The notes beneath the pieces were generated by a model that did not search any database, was not told where the DNA came from, and worked only from the letters and a program-made list of their open reading frames with translations. The position numbers and the translations under genes are program-made. A stretch of 64,000 nt of DNA from Bacillus sp. HNG. GTDB lineage: Bacteria; Bacillota; Bacilli; Bacillales; Bacillaceae_L. Below are positions 8,635-17,997 of this stretch, in pieces; the first letter of the stretch is position 1, and each line of letters opens with the position of its first letter. The stretch covers positions 372,001 to 436,000 of the forward strand of contig NZ_QUQV01000002.1 of assembly GCF_003400205.1 (NCBI RefSeq), given 5' to 3'.

Positions 8635-11295
8635 ATGTCACAATGGTATAAAAAATCGATAACCGAGGTAGAAACAGATCTTTCCACCAATATTGAAAAA
8701 GGCCTTAAAGAAAGTGAGGCCGAAGAACGACTTCAAAAGTTTGGTCCTAATACCTTTGACGAGCATAAAAAAGGTTCAATCTTGAAAATGTTCTGGGATC
8801 AAATTAATAGTATGTTAATCTACATCCTAATCGCGGCCGCTGTCATTTCTGCTTTCGTTGGCGAAATCACCGATGCTGCCATTATTTTTATAGTCATCCT
8901 TCTCAATGCTGTAATTGGAGTTGTTCAAGAGTCAAAGGCCGAAAAAGCCTTGGAAGAATTAAAAAAGATGTCCACTCCAAAAGCAGTTGTTAAAAGAAAT
9001 GGACTCCTAAGGGAAATTCCCTCTGAAGAAATTGTCCCGGGGGATATCGTCGTTTTAGACGCTGGACGGTTTGTTCCGGCTGATTTACGTCTTGTGGAAA
9101 CAGCGAATTTACAAATTGAGGAATCTGCATTAACGGGTGAATCTGTGCCAGTTGAAAAAGATAGATCTTTCAAAACCAATCAAGAAGCTTCAATTGGCGA
9201 TCAAAGGAATATGGCTTTTATGACAACTCTTGCAACCTATGGAAGAGGAATTGGCGTTGTTGTACATACTGGTATGGATACAGAAATCGGAAAGATTGCT
9301 GGAATGCTCGGACAGCAACAAAAAGAAACCACACCTCTTCAAAAGAGACTAGATGAACTAGGTAAGTTTTTAGGAATAGCAGCAATCTTAGTTTCAATCG
9401 TTATCTTTTTGATTGGTTTCTTTCAAGGTAGAGAACCGTTGGACATGTTCCTTATTGCTGTTAGCTTGGCGGTTGCAGCTATTCCTGAGGGTCTCCTTGC
9501 AATTGTAACGATTGTGCTTGCCATGGGCGTCGGACGAATGATTAAGCATCATGCGATCGTTCGCAAGCTTCCTGCCGTGGAAACCCTTGGTGCTGTAAGT
9601 GTAATATGTTCAGATAAAACTGGGACACTTACGCAAAACAAAATGACGGTTACTGCTATTTTTACGGATGAGCGTTTTCAAGAGATAGGTGACATTGCTC
9701 CAGCATTTGCACAAAGCCATCCATTTTTCCATGGAATTACATTATGTAATGATGCCCAAGTTTCTCGTGATCAAAGTACGGGAGATCCAACAGAAATAGC
9801 CCTTGTGCAAGCAGGGTTGAATAGTGGATTGCATAAAGTAGAGCTTGAAAAGACCTACAAACGAATTTTCGAACTTCCCTTTGATTCCGATCGAAAAATG
9901 ATGACAACCGTTCACAAGGAAAATGACAGCTTTGTTTCGTTTACTAAAGGAGCTTTGGAAAGCATATTACCAAGGGTTACAGCTATTTATAAGGATGGGA
10001 ATATTGTTTCGATTACAGAAGAAGAAGAGAAAAAAATCCAGGAAGCCTCTGGCAAAATGTCTGACAAAGCATTACGTGTTCTAGCTGTTGCTATGAGAAA
10101 TGTAACAGATACCAACAACCTCGATAGCAGCTTAGAATCAGAGCTTATATTCCTTGGGCTAATCGGTATGATTGATCCTCCCCGTGATGAGGTCAGAGCA
10201 TCCATTGCCTATTGTAAAGATGCGGGAATTCAGACGGTTATGATTACGGGTGACCATCAAAAGACAGCATTGGCAATAGCCTCTGAACTAGGAATTGCTA
10301 AGGATGAGGCACAAACAATGACTGGTCAGACACTTGATACACTTAGTGATACGGAGCTACAAAAGAAGGTGAAAAATGTTCGTGTGTTTGCACGGGTTTC
10401 TCCTGAACATAAGGTACGAATTGTAAAAGCATTCAAGGATAATGGTCACATTGCCTCCATGACTGGCGATGGTGTAAATGATGCTCCATCATTAAAACAG
10501 GCAGACGTCGGAGTTGCTATGGGGATTACAGGTACAGACGTCGCAAAAGGAGCTGCTGATATCATCCTTACTGATGATAATTTCGCCACGATTGTATCAG
10601 CTGTAGAGCATGGTAGAAATATCTATCAAAATATCAAAAAATCTATTTTATTTTTACTTTCTTGTAATCTAGGGGAAATTACAGCTTTATTCATTGGCAT
10701 TTTACTAGGCTTACCTGCTCCACTTACAGCCGTACAAATTCTTTGGGTGAATCTGATTACAGATACCCTTCCGGCAATTGCATTAGGGATGGACCCTGAT
10801 GATCCAGATGTAATGAAGGAAAAACCGCGTGATCCTAAGGAAAGTATTTTTGCTAAGGGGAGTGGAAGCTTTACCGTAATAAATGGTTTGCTAATTGGTT
10901 TTATCACATTGTTTGCATTTATAGAGGGCTTACGTTTCTATTCCGGCGCAAACTCCATCTTTTCAATCGATTATGGCACCATTACATCAGATGCTTTGGT
11001 TCATGCTCAAACAATGGCTTTTATCACATTAAGTGTTTCCCAATTGTTCCATTCCTTGAACCTTCGAAGTCGTAGGAAATCTATTTTTAAGGTTGGACTT
11101 TTAACAAACAAATATTTAATCGCCGCTATTTGTGTAGGTATTGCTATTCAGGTAGGACTTGTCTACATTCCGTTTTTCAACAATGTGTTTGGAATTCATT
11201 TTCTTACCATCAATGATTGGCTTCTCATTCTCGGACTATCCATTATACCAATTATAGGGAATGAGTTTGCGAAGGCATGGAAACGTATCTTTTGA
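8635..11295 (+). CDS. P-type cation-transporting ATPase, type IIA (calcium pump-like)
   Basis: ATP-driven cation efflux pump of the inner membrane, most like bacterial Ca2+-ATPases such as B. subtilis YloB (similar length, 886 residues). It has an N-terminal cation-ATPase domain, the actuator motif LTGESVPVEK, the phosphorylation site DKTGTLT with Asp327, the KGALESILPR nucleotide-domain motif and the hinge TGDGVNDAP. The M4 helix reads AIPEGL and the M6 region NLITDTLPA, positions that bind Ca2+ in SERCA-type pumps. About ten hydrophobic helices are present. The ion is inferred, since related pumps also move Mn2+ or Na+. It stands alone, divergent from addB, and is followed by a stress-protein gene that may be co-regulated. 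Confidence 0.9.
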   Translation: MSQWYKKSITEVETDLSTNIEKGLKESEAEERLQKFGPNTFDEHKKGSILKMFWDQINSMLIYILIAAAVISAFVGEITDAAIIFIVILLNAVIGVVQESKAEKALEELKKMSTPKAVVKRNGLLREIPSEEIVPGDIVVLDAGRFVPADLRLVETANLQIEESALTGESVPVEKDRSFKTNQEASIGDQRNMAFMTTLATYGRGIGVVVHTGMDTEIGKIAGMLGQQQKETTPLQKRLDELGKFLGIAAILVSIVIFLIGFFQGREPLDMFLIAVSLAVAAIPEGLLAIVTIVLAMGVGRMIKHHAIVRKLPAVETLGAVSVICSDKTGTLTQNKMTVTAIFTDERFQEIGDIAPAFAQSHPFFHGITLCNDAQVSRDQSTGDPTEIALVQAGLNSGLHKVELEKTYKRIFELPFDSDRKMMTTVHKENDSFVSFTKGALESILPRVTAIYKDGNIVSITEEEEKKIQEASGKMSDKALRVLAVAMRNVTDTNNLDSSLESELIFLGLIGMIDPPRDEVRASIAYCKDAGIQTVMITGDHQKTALAIASELGIAKDEAQTMTGQTLDTLSDTELQKKVKNVRVFARVSPEHKVRIVKAFKDNGHIASMTGDGVNDAPSLKQADVGVAMGITGTDVAKGAADIILTDDNFATIVSAVEHGRNIYQNIKKSILFLLSCNLGEITALFIGILLGLPAPLTAVQILWVNLITDTLPAIALGMDPDDPDVMKEKPRDPKESIFAKGSGSFTVINGLLIGFITLFAFIEGLRFYSGANSIFSIDYGTITSDALVHAQTMAFITLSVSQLFHSLNLRSRRKSIFKVGLLTNKYLIAAICVGIAIQVGLVYIPFFNNVFGIHFLTINDWLLILGLSIIPIIGNEFAKAWKRIF

Positions 11296-11432
11296 GTATT
11301 TTACTATATTTTATTATTTCGACAATTTAGTTAACTTTATAACAAACTTTTAATATAGCTTTATAATGAAAGTAGGGATTGATGAGATATTGTACACAAA
11401 TCAATCCCGTCAATTTGAAGGGGGTCTTAATT

Positions 11433-11855
11433 ATGCCTAGATTACTAGTGCCTGTTGACGGTTCTGACCATTCGATTAAAGCATTGCATTTCGCATTAAA
11501 TCAAGCTGTTGAAACCGATTCAGAAATCATTCTCCTCAATGTTCAACCAAGTTATAACACACCGAATGTAAAGCGCTTTGTTCGGCAAGAACAAATTCAG
11601 GCTTATCAAAATGAAGAAAGTAAAGTCGCGTTTGAGAAAGCTTTAGCTGAAACAAAGAATTTCTCTTTTCCAGTGAAAACCAAATTAAGAATTGGAGATC
11701 CTGGCGTCGAAATCTGTGCGGAGGCAAGAGAAAATCAGGTGACTCAAATTATCATGGGTTTTAGGGGATTAGGTGCAATTAAACGAACAGTACTTGGTAG
11801 TGTTAGTTATAAGGTTTTACAAGAACCTCCTTGCCCAGTGACAATTGTTCCATAA
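11433..11855 (+). CDS. Universal stress protein (UspA family)
   Basis: A 140-residue single-domain Usp. The ATP-binding signature G-x2-G-x9-G-S is visible near the C terminus (GFRG, then GS), so it is probably an ATP-binding type. The ATG at 11433 is chosen because a GAAGGGGG ribosome binding site lies about 8 bases upstream; an in-frame ATG 54 bases earlier has no such site. It lies 137 bases after the P-type ATPase in the same direction and is followed by a terminator. Its physiological role cannot be told from sequence. Confidence 0.93.
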   Translation: MPRLLVPVDGSDHSIKALHFALNQAVETDSEIILLNVQPSYNTPNVKRFVRQEQIQAYQNEESKVAFEKALAETKNFSFPVKTKLRIGDPGVEICAEARENQVTQIIMGFRGLGAIKRTVLGSVSYKVLQEPPCPVTIVP

Positions 11856-11892
11856 AACATAGATTTTACAGTTGAAGGTGCTGTTTAACTAT

Positions 11893-11936
11893 AGAAAAAA
11901 GCGAGAAGATAACCAAGGTTTTCTCTCGCTTTTTTA
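11893..11936 (+). terminator. Intrinsic terminator after the Usp gene
   Basis: An imperfect stem starting GCGAGAAGATAACC and closing GGTTTTCTCTCGC, followed by TTTTTT. The A-run before the stem allows weaker function on the other strand. Confidence 0.8.
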
Positions 11937-11940
11937 TTTA

Positions 11941-12281
11941 GGCTCATTTCTAAAAGATTGGTGCTTTAAAACAAAGGGTGATTTCCGCTCCTGGTACTCG
12001 CTATCTTAACTGTAGTCAAGTATTTTCTGTCATGAATGATTTAATGAACTTATACTGTCAACTGGCTGTTCCTCTGTTCCGTTGCTCGCTTTCCGCGGGC
12101 ATGGCTTGAGCCTACTCGGGAACAAAAAGAGTGCTCCCTGCGGGGTCTCAAGGCTCATGCTATTCCCGCAGGAGTCAAGCGCCTGCGCTCCAAAGAACAG
12201 GTGCGACTATATAATGAAAATGTACATGCTAAATTTCGTAAAATTTTAGCCAAAAATAACAAAGTTTACGAAAACAGCCTT
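11941..12281. repeat. Intergenic repeat family A, copy 1
   Basis: About 340 bases without a gene. The left end (TCATTTCTAAAAGATTG, then GGGTGATTTCCGCTCCTGGTACTC) and the right end (CAAAAATAACAAAGTTTACG, then AAAACAGCCT) match copy 2 at 33680-34023. The interiors differ. Here the interior holds a GC-rich imperfect inverted repeat around CTTTCCGCGGGC and TCCCGCAGGAGTCAAGCG, the kind of hairpin-forming module found scattered in Bacillus genomes. No coding potential is apparent. Confidence 0.8.
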
Positions 12282-12379
12282 TATTTATTATGATTCTTTC
12301 TCAAAATCGTTCTGACAACCTCGATTTTTTAAACCAGACCTTGCCGGTAAGCATATGTTACAAAAGGGTGGTGGTCAGG

Positions 12380-13510
12380 TTGAAGAGGTTATATCTTGCC
12401 GCGTTATTTCTTATTGTTACAGGAATATTTGTTGCATCTAATATTTATACGTTTATTCCCATTTATCAAAGTATATCGAATGCAATCCAGATTTCTGTTG
12501 AACATGTGGTGGTTGGCGGGAGCATTTTTTCCTTTTCTTATGCGTGTGGGTTGCTATTCTTTGGGCCTGTTTCTGAGAAAATAGGGAGAAAAAAAGTCAT
12601 TCTTCTTGGATTAATCCTTTCATTTCTTGCAACTGGCTTGGTGGGATTTTCATTTAATGAACATTCACTGTATCTTTTCAGGAGTCTTCAAGGTTTTGCT
12701 TTAGGGAGTTTCCCCCCGGTTGCATTTGCGTATATCTTTGATGTATTTCCACTTCGACACCGAACACTCGTGCTAGCCCTTATTAACTGTGGCTTCTTAT
12801 TTGCGGGAATCCTCGGGCAACTTATTAGTTCAAGCTTTACTTATTTCTATGGCTGGGAGTATGTATTTTTTTGCTTTGCCATAATCTATCTTGTTCTGTT
12901 TATCTGCGGTATGTTTATCCTTCCAACAGTTCCCATCGCCAAACAAGCTACCGCACCACTTTTTCAAGACCTATGTAAAATGATTAAGAATCCCTCATTA
13001 GTCACCTGCTATATAATTACCTTTTCGATTTTACTAACATTTATTTCGTTTTATGACGGAATTGGCCAATACTTACATGAAAAGTATTCAATTGACCAAC
13101 AAGCTTTATTTAAAATAAGGGCAATTGGTCTTATTGGTGCATCTTTTTCATTGTTAACAGGGAAATTCGTACGGTATTTAGGTGACCGTCAAACATTATT
13201 AATTGGTCTATTTCTTGTAGCATTTAGTTTAAGTTTCCTCCTTTTTATAAATACACCTGCAATGATCGCCATCCTCTCCATCCCTTTTATTGCGGCTATT
13301 TCTCTACTCTACCCTTCCCTTATTTCGATCATCGGTAAGCTTGGTGAAGAGGCAAGAGGATCCGCTATTTCGCTATATTCATTTACTTTAATGACTGGAG
13401 GAAGCTTTGGAGCACTGCTATCATCAGTATTAGATTTTCCGATTTTACTTAGAAGTCTAATTGGATTATTTGTCCTAAATATAATTCTGAGTTTTAAATT
13501 AAAAATGTAG
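12380..13510 (+). CDS. MFS transporter
   Basis: Major facilitator superfamily permease with about 12 hydrophobic helices (376 residues from this start). The MFS A-loop motif is visible as GPVSEKIGRKKV after TM2, and a second copy is degenerate (GKFVRYLGDRQ). The overall look is that of YnfM-like or drug/sugar-efflux carriers; the substrate cannot be predicted. I chose the TTG at 12380 because it starts right at the first helix and has a GGGTGG-type site upstream. An in-frame ATG at 12290 would add 30 polar residues beginning next to repeat A and lacks a good ribosome binding site. Confidence 0.8.
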   Translation: MKRLYLAALFLIVTGIFVASNIYTFIPIYQSISNAIQISVEHVVVGGSIFSFSYACGLLFFGPVSEKIGRKKVILLGLILSFLATGLVGFSFNEHSLYLFRSLQGFALGSFPPVAFAYIFDVFPLRHRTLVLALINCGFLFAGILGQLISSSFTYFYGWEYVFFCFAIIYLVLFICGMFILPTVPIAKQATAPLFQDLCKMIKNPSLVTCYIITFSILLTFISFYDGIGQYLHEKYSIDQQALFKIRAIGLIGASFSLLTGKFVRYLGDRQTLLIGLFLVAFSLSFLLFINTPAMIAILSIPFIAAISLLYPSLISIIGKLGEEARGSAISLYSFTLMTGGSFGALLSSVLDFPILLRSLIGLFVLNIILSFKLKM

Positions 13511-13603
13511 AATCGTAGGAATACTTTTATAAATTTGTTTCATAAACATAATCTGTATGGTACTAAAGTAACGGCTTACAAGCTATAAGTAGGAGGTGAG
13601 TGA

Positions 13604-14077
13604 GTGAAATTTTTAATCCTTGTTCATGTTTTGTCAGCCATAATTGGTGTGGGTCCAACCTTTTTTGCCCATGTCCTACTTCGCAAAAAACAAAATGCCG
13701 TACAATTGAGACAATCGATGGCATTAAGTCAAATGCTTAACTTCTTTCCTAAAATCGGAGGCTCAATTGCCGTATTAACAGGAATACTTCTTGTAATCAT
13801 TGGAAATTATGGCTCTTTCTTAAATCTTTGGCTTATCGGCTCTCTTATTATTTATATCATTATTCAGATTGTTGTTATTGGGATCATTGATCCAAACGCA
13901 AAAAAATTAGCAGGCTGGGTTTTTGATGAAAATAACAAAGAAGCTGTTGATTTGCCTGAGGAGCAAAGCCAGCTTCTCTCGAAAATCAGTAATCAATTTT
14001 ATTTCGCTACCGCATTCGGTGTTCTTCTGTTCATTTTAATGATATGGAAACCTTTTTACTTTTTACCCTCTCCATGA
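13604..14077 (+). CDS. DUF2269-like membrane protein
   Basis: A 157-residue protein with four predicted membrane helices and the N-terminal pattern MKFLILVHVLSAIIGVGP, typical of DUF2269-type small integral membrane proteins of unknown function. It starts with GTG at 13604 behind a perfect AGGAGGTGAG site. Its last 47 bases overlap the end of the flavodoxin gene on the opposite strand. Function is unknown. Confidence 0.75.
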   Translation: MKFLILVHVLSAIIGVGPTFFAHVLLRKKQNAVQLRQSMALSQMLNFFPKIGGSIAVLTGILLVIIGNYGSFLNLWLIGSLIIYIIIQIVVIGIIDPNAKKLAGWVFDENNKEAVDLPEEQSQLLSKISNQFYFATAFGVLLFILMIWKPFYFLPSP

Positions 14078-14492
14078 CAACCTCAACAAAGCGCTCAAAG
14101 CGATGTTCATCAATATGCTGAGGCATTAATTCAATTTTTAAAGTTGCTGCTAAGTTTGAATGCACATAAAGCATATCGCGAAACTCATCAACTGCCCCAC
14201 AAAAATGGGGATAGCATTGGTCACCAGTGCCAAATACACCTGTTACTAAATCCTTGTTTGTACTGTTCTCGAATGAACGATAAAGAGGAATCATTTCGTG
14301 CGGAACATCCCCATTTCCCCAAGTATAGGTACCTATAATAATCGCATCATATGATTCCAATTCATAAAAAGGGAAATGTTCTACCTCATAGACATAGCAC
14401 TTGCTAGTGTATCTACACATATACTTGTAAATGATATTCATCGCTTTCTCTGTATTCCCAGTAATCGATGTATATACAATCGCAATCTTCAT
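14031..14492 (-). CDS. Flavodoxin, third gene of the nrd operon
   Basis: A 153-residue flavodoxin-fold protein with the FMN phosphate loop TSITGNTEK at residues 8-16 and the aromatic loops GTYTWGNGD and FGTGDQCY. It follows nrdB with only two intergenic bases, so it is co-translated. By context it probably supplies electrons to the ribonucleotide reductase or its metallocofactor, comparable to NrdI; it is somewhat longer than typical NrdI and is better called a flavodoxin. The 3' end overlaps the convergent DUF2269 gene by 47 bases. Confidence 0.85.
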   Translation of the reverse strand: MKIAIVYTSITGNTEKAMNIIYKYMCRYTSKCYVYEVEHFPFYELESYDAIIIGTYTWGNGDVPHEMIPLYRSFENSTNKDLVTGVFGTGDQCYPHFCGAVDEFRDMLYVHSNLAATLKIELMPQHIDEHRFERFVEVVMERVKSKKVSISLK

Positions 14493-14494
14493 AT

Positions 14495-15541
14495 TTAAAG
14501 TTCATCAAACCCATTGGATTGAGATACCTTGGTATAGGTTCGTGATTTTTGTTCGAAAAAATCCGATTTGGTATCGTTCATCATCTCATCACTAAACACC
14601 TGAATCCACGGCATTGGGTTCTCCCTCTCTTCATATAAGTTTTGGAACCCAAGCTGGCGAAGCCTTTTATTAGCAAGATATTCAACATATCCTTCAAATT
14701 CTTTTAAATCAATTCCATCAATATCTTTCAAAATATAGCGTGCCCATTCTTTTTCTAGCTCCACTGCCTGTCCAATTGCCCTAAAGACATAATCCTTGTT
14801 TTCCTCGGTGTTTAGTTCAGGATTTTCCGATAAAAGAATTCGTACAAATTGAGCGATGAAATAAGCATGCTGCATTTCATCCCTTTGAATATAGCTAATC
14901 ATTGTACTCGTTTTTAGCATTTTTTGTTGTCTCGCAAGATTATAGAAAAAGGCAAAGCCCGCATAAAAATAGATTCCTTCTAGGTTAATTGAATTAATCG
15001 CCAGTTTAAACAAATTTTCTGGGGTTGAATGCTCCCTGAATCCCTCGTAAGCCTCAAGGATTACCTGATTTCTTTTTCGAACAATCGGATCTTCCTTTGC
15101 CTGATTAAAGCGATCCTTCTGTTCCTGTAACGGCACCAGTGAACTCAGAATATAGGAGTAGGATTCATTATGAACAGCTTCCTGCTGTGATATCACCGCG
15201 AAAATGGCTTTAAAGCTAGAATCCGTTACATAGTCCATGACCTGGTTCATCGTAGGTGTTTGCAAACTATCTAGTGAAGCGAGCTGAGTGTTTATTCGTA
15301 AAAATACATCCTTTTCAGTAAGGCTTAATTGGTCCCATTGCTTGATATCATCCTGCATATTAATTTCTTGCGCTTTCCAAAAATTCGAAAGCAGGGTTTG
15401 ATATAGAGTATACATTTGCGGATAGGCAATATCATTCCAATTCAATAAACCCGAGGTTTCTCCGTTAATGATTCCTGTTGATTTATTCGGAAAATCTGGA
15501 TTAAATAATTTTACTTTTGTTAACGTCTGATTGATTGTCAT
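14495..15541 (-). CDS. nrdB: Ribonucleoside-diphosphate reductase beta subunit
   Basis: Radical-generating R2 subunit of class I ribonucleotide reductase (348 residues), a ferritin-like helical bundle. Metal-ligand motifs are visible as QQEAVHNESYSY (Glu and His with a nearby Tyr that would carry the radical), NLEGIYFY, and QRDEMQHAYF with the second ExxH. It follows nrdA by 15 bases and precedes the flavodoxin by two. The naming (nrdB versus nrdF) is uncertain: the close flavodoxin suggests a manganese- or flavodoxin-dependent enzyme, but this cannot be settled by reading. Confidence 0.93.
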   Translation of the reverse strand: MTINQTLTKVKLFNPDFPNKSTGIINGETSGLLNWNDIAYPQMYTLYQTLLSNFWKAQEINMQDDIKQWDQLSLTEKDVFLRINTQLASLDSLQTPTMNQVMDYVTDSSFKAIFAVISQQEAVHNESYSYILSSLVPLQEQKDRFNQAKEDPIVRKRNQVILEAYEGFREHSTPENLFKLAINSINLEGIYFYAGFAFFYNLARQQKMLKTSTMISYIQRDEMQHAYFIAQFVRILLSENPELNTEENKDYVFRAIGQAVELEKEWARYILKDIDGIDLKEFEGYVEYLANKRLRQLGFQNLYEERENPMPWIQVFSDEMMNDTKSDFFEQKSRTYTKVSQSNGFDEL

Positions 15542-15556
15542 TCGTTCTATTCCCCC

Positions 15557-17836
15557 TTAACTGTGGCATAGTTCACATTCTTCAATTTCTGCTTGTGACG
15601 TACTTCTGACATAATAAGTCGTTTTTAACCCTTGTCTCCATGCCTCTAAATGGAGCTGTAAGAGGTCCTTTGCTTTAATATCATGTCTGACATACAGATT
15701 AAAGCTAATCCCCTGGTCAATATGACGCTGACGTGCTGCATTTTGTTTGATGCTCCAAATTTGATCCACTTCATGACGTGCTTTTCGGTAAAATTCATAG
15801 GTTCTATGGTTAATATCTGGTGCAGTGACTTTAAACTTAAAATTCTTTTTCTCCTCTGCATACTCGACTGCAAAAATAGGATCAATCCCATCGGTAGAGC
15901 CTCCAATTTTGGCTGTCGATGAATTGGGAGCAACCGCCATCAGCCAGCCATTCCTTAATCCAATCTGAGAAACACTCTCTTTAAGCTTGTTCCATCGTTC
16001 AGATGTGTACTTTCTGCGGGTAAAATAGGCTCCCGTTTCCCACTCGGATCCTTTAAATTTCGGGTAGGCACCTTTTTCTTTTGCAAGCTCCATTGAAGAT
16101 TGAATGGCAATATAGGCTATGTCCTCGTATAGCTTATCCGCATATTGAACCGCTTCATTCGATTCCCAGTAAATCCCCTTTTGTGCTAAAAGATGATGCC
16201 AACCAAAAGTACCTAGGCCTACTGCGCGAAACTTTTTATTAGTGATATCTGCTTGTTTGACTGAAATGGTATTTAAATCTACTACATTATCCAGCATTCT
16301 AACTTGAATGCTGATTAATCGATCAAGTACATTTTCCTGAACAGCCCTTGGTAGATTAATAGATGAAAGATTACATACCACAAAATCACCCGGTTTTCGA
16401 ATGATCACAATATTCCCTTCTTCATCTTCATACTCTTTTGTAATTGCTGTTGCTGACATATTTTGAGCAATCTCTGTACATAAATTACTGCAGAAAATCG
16501 CTGTTCGACCTTTTCCGAGCAGATGTTTGTTCGGATTTTGACGATTGACTGCATCACGGTAGAACATATATGGTGTTCCTGTTTCTAGCTGTGCAATCAT
16601 GATTCGAGCCATGACATCCATCGCTCGATAGGATTTACGTGGTAGTAGGGGATGATTGACGGCTTCCATATATTTTAATGTGAAGTATTTTTCGTCCTCT
16701 TCATCATAAAAATCTTCAAGTCCTAATGGGTTTCCGTTCTCATCCTTCCAGCCCATGATTTGCTTTACTTCATGTGGACAAAAGGTGTGCCACTCCCCTA
16801 TGCTTCTTCCATTTTCATCTATCTCTTGTAGCTTTTTCATAAATAGATCTGGGACGGATACTCCCGTAAAAATATCATGAGCCTTACGGCGCTCGTCCCC
16901 ATTATTCGTTTTTAAATCTAGGAAACCATTCATAATGTCCTTATGGAATAAATCAAGATAGATGGCAATTGCTCCTTGGCGTTGTCCTAATTGGTCAACA
17001 CTTACTGCTGTATCATTAATTAGACGAATCCATGGCACAACCCCAGAAGAATTCCCTTTGAATTTTTTTATATCGGAACCGAGCGCACGAACCTTCCCGT
17101 AATAGACACCGATCCCACCTCCATCTTTTGATAATCTCGCAATATCCCAGTTATTTAAATAAATGCCATCAAGTGAGTCCTCAACTGTATCAATAAAACA
17201 AGAGGACAACTGACCAAAGCTTTTTCCTGCATTTGATAGAGTTGGAGTCGCAACGGTCATATACAAATTACTTAATGCCCAGTAGGCTTCCTTGACGTAC
17301 TCGATCCGAACATCCCTTTTTTCATGCTGCATTAATGTCATCGCAATGATCATGAATCGCTCCTGTGGAAGTTCGTAAATATTCCGTTCATAGTCTCTGG
17401 CAAGGTATCGGTCTGCCAATAAAAATAACCCGATGTATGTAAATAGATGATCTTTAGTAGGATCTATTACCTGTTCTAGTTCAAAAATCTCATCTTTAGA
17501 ATAAGAGTTTACTAATTCATTAGAGTAGATCCCTTTGTTCGTTAATTCTTCAATTAACTCATGAAAGCTCCCGTATTTTTGGGCACTTTTGTAATTTCGA
17601 CTCGTTGCAGCTTTTTCATAGAGCTCATTTAAATATAGATGGGCCGCTAAATACGTCCAGTTTGGCTGATCCATGGCAATGCGGTTTAGGGAATAAAAAA
17701 GTGCATGTTGATTTGCTTCATAATTCATTCCTTGCAGTTTATTTCTTAGCTCGGTTGTATCAAGCTGATAGGTCCTTTCAGCATAATCAAGCGAGTGTAG
17801 AACTGTATCCAATTCTCCTTGTGTTGTGATATTCAA
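15557..17836 (-). CDS. nrdA: Ribonucleoside-diphosphate reductase alpha subunit
   Basis: Catalytic subunit of class I ribonucleotide reductase (759 residues). It has the redox-cysteine region GQLSSCFID, the active-site loop SNLCTEI with the thiyl cysteine, the conserved NSSTAKIGGSTDGIDP segment, and a C-terminal redox pair CELC just before the end. No clear N-terminal ATP-cone is seen. The start is TTG at 17836, preceded by GGGAGAG. Expression is controlled by a cobalamin riboswitch and terminator upstream, and probably by NrdR. Such riboswitch control implies that the cell also owns a B12-dependent reductase (class II), used when cobalamin is present; that gene is not in this window. Confidence 0.95.
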   Translation of the reverse strand: MNITTQGELDTVLHSLDYAERTYQLDTTELRNKLQGMNYEANQHALFYSLNRIAMDQPNWTYLAAHLYLNELYEKAATSRNYKSAQKYGSFHELIEELTNKGIYSNELVNSYSKDEIFELEQVIDPTKDHLFTYIGLFLLADRYLARDYERNIYELPQERFMIIAMTLMQHEKRDVRIEYVKEAYWALSNLYMTVATPTLSNAGKSFGQLSSCFIDTVEDSLDGIYLNNWDIARLSKDGGGIGVYYGKVRALGSDIKKFKGNSSGVVPWIRLINDTAVSVDQLGQRQGAIAIYLDLFHKDIMNGFLDLKTNNGDERRKAHDIFTGVSVPDLFMKKLQEIDENGRSIGEWHTFCPHEVKQIMGWKDENGNPLGLEDFYDEEDEKYFTLKYMEAVNHPLLPRKSYRAMDVMARIMIAQLETGTPYMFYRDAVNRQNPNKHLLGKGRTAIFCSNLCTEIAQNMSATAITKEYEDEEGNIVIIRKPGDFVVCNLSSINLPRAVQENVLDRLISIQVRMLDNVVDLNTISVKQADITNKKFRAVGLGTFGWHHLLAQKGIYWESNEAVQYADKLYEDIAYIAIQSSMELAKEKGAYPKFKGSEWETGAYFTRRKYTSERWNKLKESVSQIGLRNGWLMAVAPNSSTAKIGGSTDGIDPIFAVEYAEEKKNFKFKVTAPDINHRTYEFYRKARHEVDQIWSIKQNAARQRHIDQGISFNLYVRHDIKAKDLLQLHLEAWRQGLKTTYYVRSTSQAEIEECELCHS

Positions 17837-17871
17837 TTTATTTCTCTCCCTTATCTATTTTCTCGTTAAAC

Positions 17872-17904
17872 AAAAAAAATCCGCTCAGATCGAATTGAGC
17901 GGAT
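17872..17904 (-). terminator. Terminator of the cobalamin riboswitch
   Basis: On the minus strand ATCCGCTCA / TGAGCGGAT with a 7-8 base loop is followed by eight T residues, directly before the nrdA ribosome binding site. A segment upstream (GATGAAACG, around 17955-17963) is exactly complementary to CGTTTCATC (17902-17910), which shares its last bases with the terminator's first arm. This gives a plausible antiterminator. Confidence 0.88.
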
Positions 17905-17997
17905 GAAACGATAACATCAAGAGAGCATAAATATAGAGCCCACCTGTCGCCACCGTTTCATCTTCCCAATCCCCGAAGAAGGTGAAACATCTTAAGA

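Noticed and set aside
11941-12281. Insertion sequence or transposase remnant
   Set aside because: No coding frame resembling a transposase and no clear target duplication; better described as an intergenic repeat.
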